This document shows, piece after piece, positions 60,788 to 64,000 of a stretch of DNA of 64,000 nucleotides. Every line of letters begins with the position of its first letter. Position 1 is the first letter of the stretch. Under the pieces are notes generated by a model that made no database searches, was not told the DNA's origin, and saw only the letters and a list, made by a program, of their open reading frames with translations. Source of the stretch: Crocinitomix catalasitica ATCC 23190 (GTDB taxonomy: Bacteria; Bacteroidota; Bacteroidia; Flavobacteriales_D; Crocinitomicaceae); assembly GCF_000621625.1 (NCBI RefSeq), contig NZ_JHXV01000010.1, positions 119,941-183,940 on the forward strand. Direction: 5' to 3'. The translations under genes were made by a program, and so were the position numbers.

Positions 60788-63361
60788 TTATTTTATGTCG
60801 GCTAAAAATAATTCTAAACTTCCTAAATCACTAACTAAAACTTCTCTTGCTTTACTGCCTTTAAAAGGACCTATTATTCCTGCTACTTCCATTTGATCTA
60901 TAATTCGACCAGCTCTATTGTATCCAATTTTCATTTTCCTTTGTAATAATGATGCCGACCCTTGTTGATGGGTAACTAGTATCCTTGCAGCATCTTCAAA
61001 TAAGTCATCTCGATCCTCTAGGTCTACATCTAATCCTCCTTCTTCATTTTCTCCTACATATTCGGGTAACAATAATGCTTCTGGATATGCACGTTGATTC
61101 CCTATGTATTCACAAATCTTTTCAACTTCGTCCGTATCAACAAATGCACACTGTAGTCGTGTAAGGTCGCTTCCGAAAGAGATCAACATATCACCTCGCC
61201 CAATTAATTGTTCCGCACCAGTTGAATCTAGAATTGTTTTAGAATCCACACCAGACGAAACCTTAAACGCTATTCGAACGGGGAAGTTGGCCTTAATCAT
61301 ACCTGTAATTACGTTAACAGATGGACGCTGAGTGGCAACAATTAAATGAATACCAATTGCTCGGGCTAATTGTGCCAATCTAGCAATAGGATGTTCTATT
61401 TCTTTACCTGCTGTCATAATTAAATCAGCGAATTCGTCAATTACCACTACTATATAAGGTAAAAAACGATGGCCCAATTCTGGATTCAGTCTTCTTGAGA
61501 TAAACTTCTTATTGTATTCAATGATATTTCTTACTTGCGCATCCTTCAATAATTCATAGCGATTATCCATTTCAATACACAAAGAGTTCATTGTATTCAC
61601 CACTTTACTTGTGTCTGTTATAATTGGATCGTCCGAATCTGGTAATTTAGCCAGGAAGTGTCTTTCTATTTTATTATAGAGTGTTAATTCAACTTTTTTA
61701 GGATCAACCATTACAAATTTAACCTGGGCAGGATGTTTTTTGTATAGAATCGAAACTAGTATAGCGTTTAACCCAACTGATTTACCTTGACCTGTTGCAC
61801 CTGCGCAGAGTAGGTGAGGAGCCTTTGCTAAATCAAATACAAATGTTTCATTCGCAATAGTCTTGCCTATTACAATAGGCAATTCCATATCTGAATTTTG
61901 AAATTTTTCAGCAGAAATCATTGCGCGCATGGAAACAATTTCAGGTTTAGAGTTTGGTACCTCAATACCAATTGTACCTCTACCTGGAATAGGAGCAATG
62001 ATTCTAATGCCATTTGCTGCAAGACTTAAAGCAATATCATCAGCAAGATTTTTAATTTTCGAAATTCTAACTCCTGGAGCAGGAACGATTTCATACAGAG
62101 TTACTGTCGGTCCAACTGTAGCTTTAATTTTAGAGATTTCGATCTTATAATGACCGAGTGCTTCAACAATTCTATTTTTATTGTTCTCTAATTCCGCCTT
62201 ATCAATATTCAACTGACCACTACCATATTTATTTAAAAGGTCAAGTTCAGGTAATTTATAACTCGACAAGTCAAGTTTTGGGTCGTATTCACCAAATTCC
62301 TTTAGTTTGCTATTAATATCTTTGTCAGAAAGTACTTCTTCAGCGAGTGTTTCTACAACCAATTCAGTTTTGTCTTCTTCGTCAGACTTATTTTCTGTCT
62401 TTATTTCTATTCCAATTGGCTCTTCTTCGATAGGAGTTTCAATTTCTAGACTTAAACCGTTATCTGCTTCTTCACTTTCAGGTTTTACTGCTTCTTTAAC
62501 GTCATCTCCTTCTTCATTTTCATCAAACTCTATGGTTGCGCTTACTGCATCAGTTTTTATTTGTTCGTCTTTAATTGTGTTCACTGCAACAATGTCTACC
62601 TGCTCTTTAACAATAACTTTTTCTTCATCTTCATCCGATTCAAAGAATTTCAATTTGGCCCATAAGGCTTTGAAATTAGGATTGAATAAAAAGACTACGC
62701 TTATATATAGTAATACTAATAAGAAAAGTAATGCGCCAAACGAACCCACAGCTACTTTAAGCCAAGCATTAAATTGATAACCGAAAGCACCTCCATAAGG
62801 GAAACCAAGTCCTGTATCAAAAAAACCTAAACACAAAGAGAATATAACGATACCTATTACCGTTTTTGAAATCGTTTTCTTTAATGGTAGAATTTCTGCT
62901 CTGAATAATAAAAAGATTCCTAATAAGGTGAATATAAAAGGAAATAGAAATGAGGATAAACCAAACCAATTATAAATGAATCGATGAGAGATCCATGCGC
63001 CAAATTTACCAAGGTGATTTCCTAAATCAATTTCATTCGTATTAAAGATGAATTCAAAGAAGCCTTTATTAATGACAAAGTTTTGATCAAACTGCCAAGT
63101 AAACATGTAAGAAATAAAGGCAAGAATTAGATACATCGATATTAGCAGTAATAATGCTCCAACTATACGGTTCGATTTTTCGTTTTTAACGTCGAATAAC
63201 ACTGATAATGGGCGTAATAAGTTGATAGACTTTTTATCAGACGCAGTAGGTGCTGTTTTTTTTGCCTTTTTCGAAGCTTTTGTTTTCGTTTTAAATTTGG
63301 GTTTAGATTTCTCTTCTTCACCTTTTAAATCTGCGTTATATTTGTTTGAAACCTTTGCCAT
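60788..63361 (-). CDS. ftsK: DNA translocase FtsK/SpoIIIE
   Basis: Hexameric motor that pumps DNA through the septum and activates XerCD. The 857 residues comprise a Lys-rich start, four or five membrane helices (about 65-250), an acidic, low-complexity linker (about 250-365), the alpha/beta motor with Walker A GATGQGKSVG and Walker B YIVVVIDEFADLI, and a C-terminal gamma winged helix (GSASLLQRKMKIGYNRAGRI) that reads the KOPS-type sequence. The start is ATG 63361; two further in-frame codons upstream lead only to a TTG. Its partner XerD is encoded near the other end of this window. Confidence 0.95.
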   Translation of the reverse strand: MAKVSNKYNADLKGEEEKSKPKFKTKTKASKKAKKTAPTASDKKSINLLRPLSVLFDVKNEKSNRIVGALLLLISMYLILAFISYMFTWQFDQNFVINKGFFEFIFNTNEIDLGNHLGKFGAWISHRFIYNWFGLSSFLFPFIFTLLGIFLLFRAEILPLKKTISKTVIGIVIFSLCLGFFDTGLGFPYGGAFGYQFNAWLKVAVGSFGALLFLLVLLYISVVFLFNPNFKALWAKLKFFESDEDEEKVIVKEQVDIVAVNTIKDEQIKTDAVSATIEFDENEEGDDVKEAVKPESEEADNGLSLEIETPIEEEPIGIEIKTENKSDEEDKTELVVETLAEEVLSDKDINSKLKEFGEYDPKLDLSSYKLPELDLLNKYGSGQLNIDKAELENNKNRIVEALGHYKIEISKIKATVGPTVTLYEIVPAPGVRISKIKNLADDIALSLAANGIRIIAPIPGRGTIGIEVPNSKPEIVSMRAMISAEKFQNSDMELPIVIGKTIANETFVFDLAKAPHLLCAGATGQGKSVGLNAILVSILYKKHPAQVKFVMVDPKKVELTLYNKIERHFLAKLPDSDDPIITDTSKVVNTMNSLCIEMDNRYELLKDAQVRNIIEYNKKFISRRLNPELGHRFLPYIVVVIDEFADLIMTAGKEIEHPIARLAQLARAIGIHLIVATQRPSVNVITGMIKANFPVRIAFKVSSGVDSKTILDSTGAEQLIGRGDMLISFGSDLTRLQCAFVDTDEVEKICEYIGNQRAYPEALLLPEYVGENEEGGLDVDLEDRDDLFEDAARILVTHQQGSASLLQRKMKIGYNRAGRIIDQMEVAGIIGPFKGSKAREVLVSDLGSLELFLADIK

Positions 63362-63395
63362 ATGCAATAAATCCTTCTCAATTTTTATTATTCTA

Positions 63396-63403
63396 CGAAA
63401 TTA
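63396..63403 (-). promoter_or_regulatory. -7 box for ftsK-lolA
   Basis: TAATTTCG on the minus strand, one base from TAnnTTTG, matching the boxes before acnA and the OmpH-like gene. No clear -33 box. Confidence 0.35.
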
Positions 63404-63561
63404 TTCATTAATAAGAATCATTCGTCATTATATAGGTGTATCCTTTCAACAAAGTAATGTTAGTTCAATAAGGGATATGAGACGTGAATTAATTTTATCG
63501 ATGTTGTGCTAATTTACAAGGAGTTAAGAATTAATTTAAAAATAACACAGAATTAATGCGG

Positions 63562-63589
63562 TTTAATGAAAATAAAGAATGTATCTTTG
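63562..63589 (+). promoter_or_regulatory. Right-edge promoter 1
   Basis: TATCTTTG at 63582-63589 with TTTA at 63562-63565. The sequence just after (GCGCCCTCGAAACAGGGAACG in outline) can form nested CTCGA/TCGAG and GGG/CCC stems, ending near 63623. Confidence 0.55.
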
Positions 63590-63719
63590 CGCCCTCGAAA
63601 CAGGGAACGCCCGACACTCGAGATTGACAAATTAAGTGATGATTTTACTGCAAAGAATGCAGGTTTAAAAAAAGTTTGAAAATAATTCAAATAAAAATCG
63701 TCAGAGTAAAAAAAGGGAT

Positions 63720-63727
63720 TACCTTTG
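63720..63727 (+). promoter_or_regulatory. Right-edge promoter 2 (-7 box)
   Basis: TACCTTTG. The transcript start is near 63733, and the first 35 nt can form a hairpin between CTCTCAAAAGCAG and CTGTTTGAAAAGAG. The first bases, GCGCC, match those after promoter 1. The -33 region is weak. Confidence 0.55.
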
Positions 63728-63969
63728 CGCCTCTCAAAAGCAGAAACGACTGTTTGAAAAGAGATGACTTATTCGATTTGAGAAGATTTCAAAGGCTTCG
63801 AAAAAAGATTAAAAAAAGGTAATTGATTTTAAGGAAAAAATGAAAAGCTTTTGCTTTTGAATGCTTCTTAAATGAAAAACAACCTTGTTAAGAGTTAACT
63901 TGAAATAATGATAAAATTGACGCCTTATATATAGGTAAGAAATTAAATCAAAAAAAAAGTTAAAAAAGG

Positions 63970-63999
63970 TTTGCAAAACAAAAAAAGGTTTTACCTTTG
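63970..63999 (+). promoter_or_regulatory. Right-edge promoter 3
   Basis: TTTG (63970-63973) and TACCTTTG (63992-63999), both perfect with an 18-nt spacer, the strongest promoter in the window. Transcription would start beyond the right edge. Confidence 0.75.
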
Positions 64000-64000
64000 C

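Larger units (their letters stand above)
63362..64000. other. Gene-free right end with tandem promoters
   Basis: About 640 nt without a convincing coding frame. On the minus strand a TAATTTCG box (63403-63396) lies 34 nt before the ftsK start. On the plus strand three perfect -7 boxes follow, all reading out of the window, which suggests the upstream region of a strongly expressed operon such as rRNA. The sequence between them is A-rich and has small hairpins. Confidence 0.65.

Noticed and set aside
62307..62777. A plus-strand Ser-rich frame opposite ftsK
   Set aside because: It is the antisense shadow of the acidic linker of FtsK; the composition is explained by Glu/Asp codons on the minus strand.

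Overview
The window is AT-rich chromosomal DNA from a member of the Bacteroidota, most likely the Flavobacteriales. This rests on recurrent sigma-factor -7 boxes of the Bacteroidota form TAnnTTTG, a protein ending in a type IX secretion (T9SS) type A sorting domain, a PorE-like TPR/propeller/OmpA protein, a fused 802-residue E1 2-oxoacid dehydrogenase, and lineage-typical families (DUF5686, DUF4924, DUF5683, HYC_CC_PP). Gene density is high, genes often overlap by 1-14 nt, and UGA is used as a normal stop by several genes. No tRNA, rRNA gene, CRISPR array, insertion sequence or prophage was seen.

Layout. 1-8.3 kb: a partial DUF5686 outer-membrane protein; xerD-ribD-EamA transporter on the minus strand, with aroQ diverging from inside the xerD start; a DUF3817 and MarR pair; a fumarylacetoacetase-like gene below the fused E1 gene. 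8.5-16.4 kb: DUF547, a lipoprotein, aconitase (acnA), a BadF-type kinase, a SiaC-like protein, an OmpH/Skp chaperone, DUF4924 and an LpxL-type acyltransferase. 17-23 kb: a 1683-residue cation-chloride cotransporter fused to a long helical region and a P-loop ATPase, followed 4 nt later by an MscS-like channel protein; this is the most unusual locus. 23-28 kb: FAD oxidoreductase plus membrane polyferredoxin, then two family 2 glycosyltransferases. 28-32 kb: parA, parB, DUF5683, a metallopeptidase lipoprotein and an HD hydrolase. 32-37.5 kb: a beta-barrel protein, the PorE-like protein, prmC, an HMCES/YedK protein and a lipoprotein-type inorganic pyrophosphatase. 37.5-42.3 kb: a T9SS cargo protein and a 5-oxoprolinase operon (NRAMP-like transporter, pxpA, pxpB, pxpC) whose pxpA carries a single in-frame TGA exactly where the family has an invariant Cys. 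42.4-46 kb: an MFS transporter, a small basic protein and a SulP anion transporter. 46.2-49.3 kb: a Cys-rich exported protein, a TonB-dependent receptor and an HMA protein, probably a copper or heavy-metal operon. 49.5-57.7 kb: O-methyltransferase and threonine aldolase with two lipoproteins, then patatin, DUF389, barrel protein, GDPD and SUI1. 58-63.4 kb: pyrR-pyrB, a STAS protein, and ftsK with a LolA-like gene. The last 0.6 kb has no gene and carries three strong promoter boxes reading out of the window, the arrangement expected upstream of an rRNA operon.

Main points for follow-up: the cotransporter-ATPase/MscS pair as a possible ion or volume control module; the pxpA UGA (nonsense change, assembly error or recoding); a structured intergenic region with an 18-codon hydrophobic ORF at 57.66-57.9 kb; and tandem promoters with related initially transcribed sequences at the right edge. 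All calls were made by reading the sequence; no database search was run.
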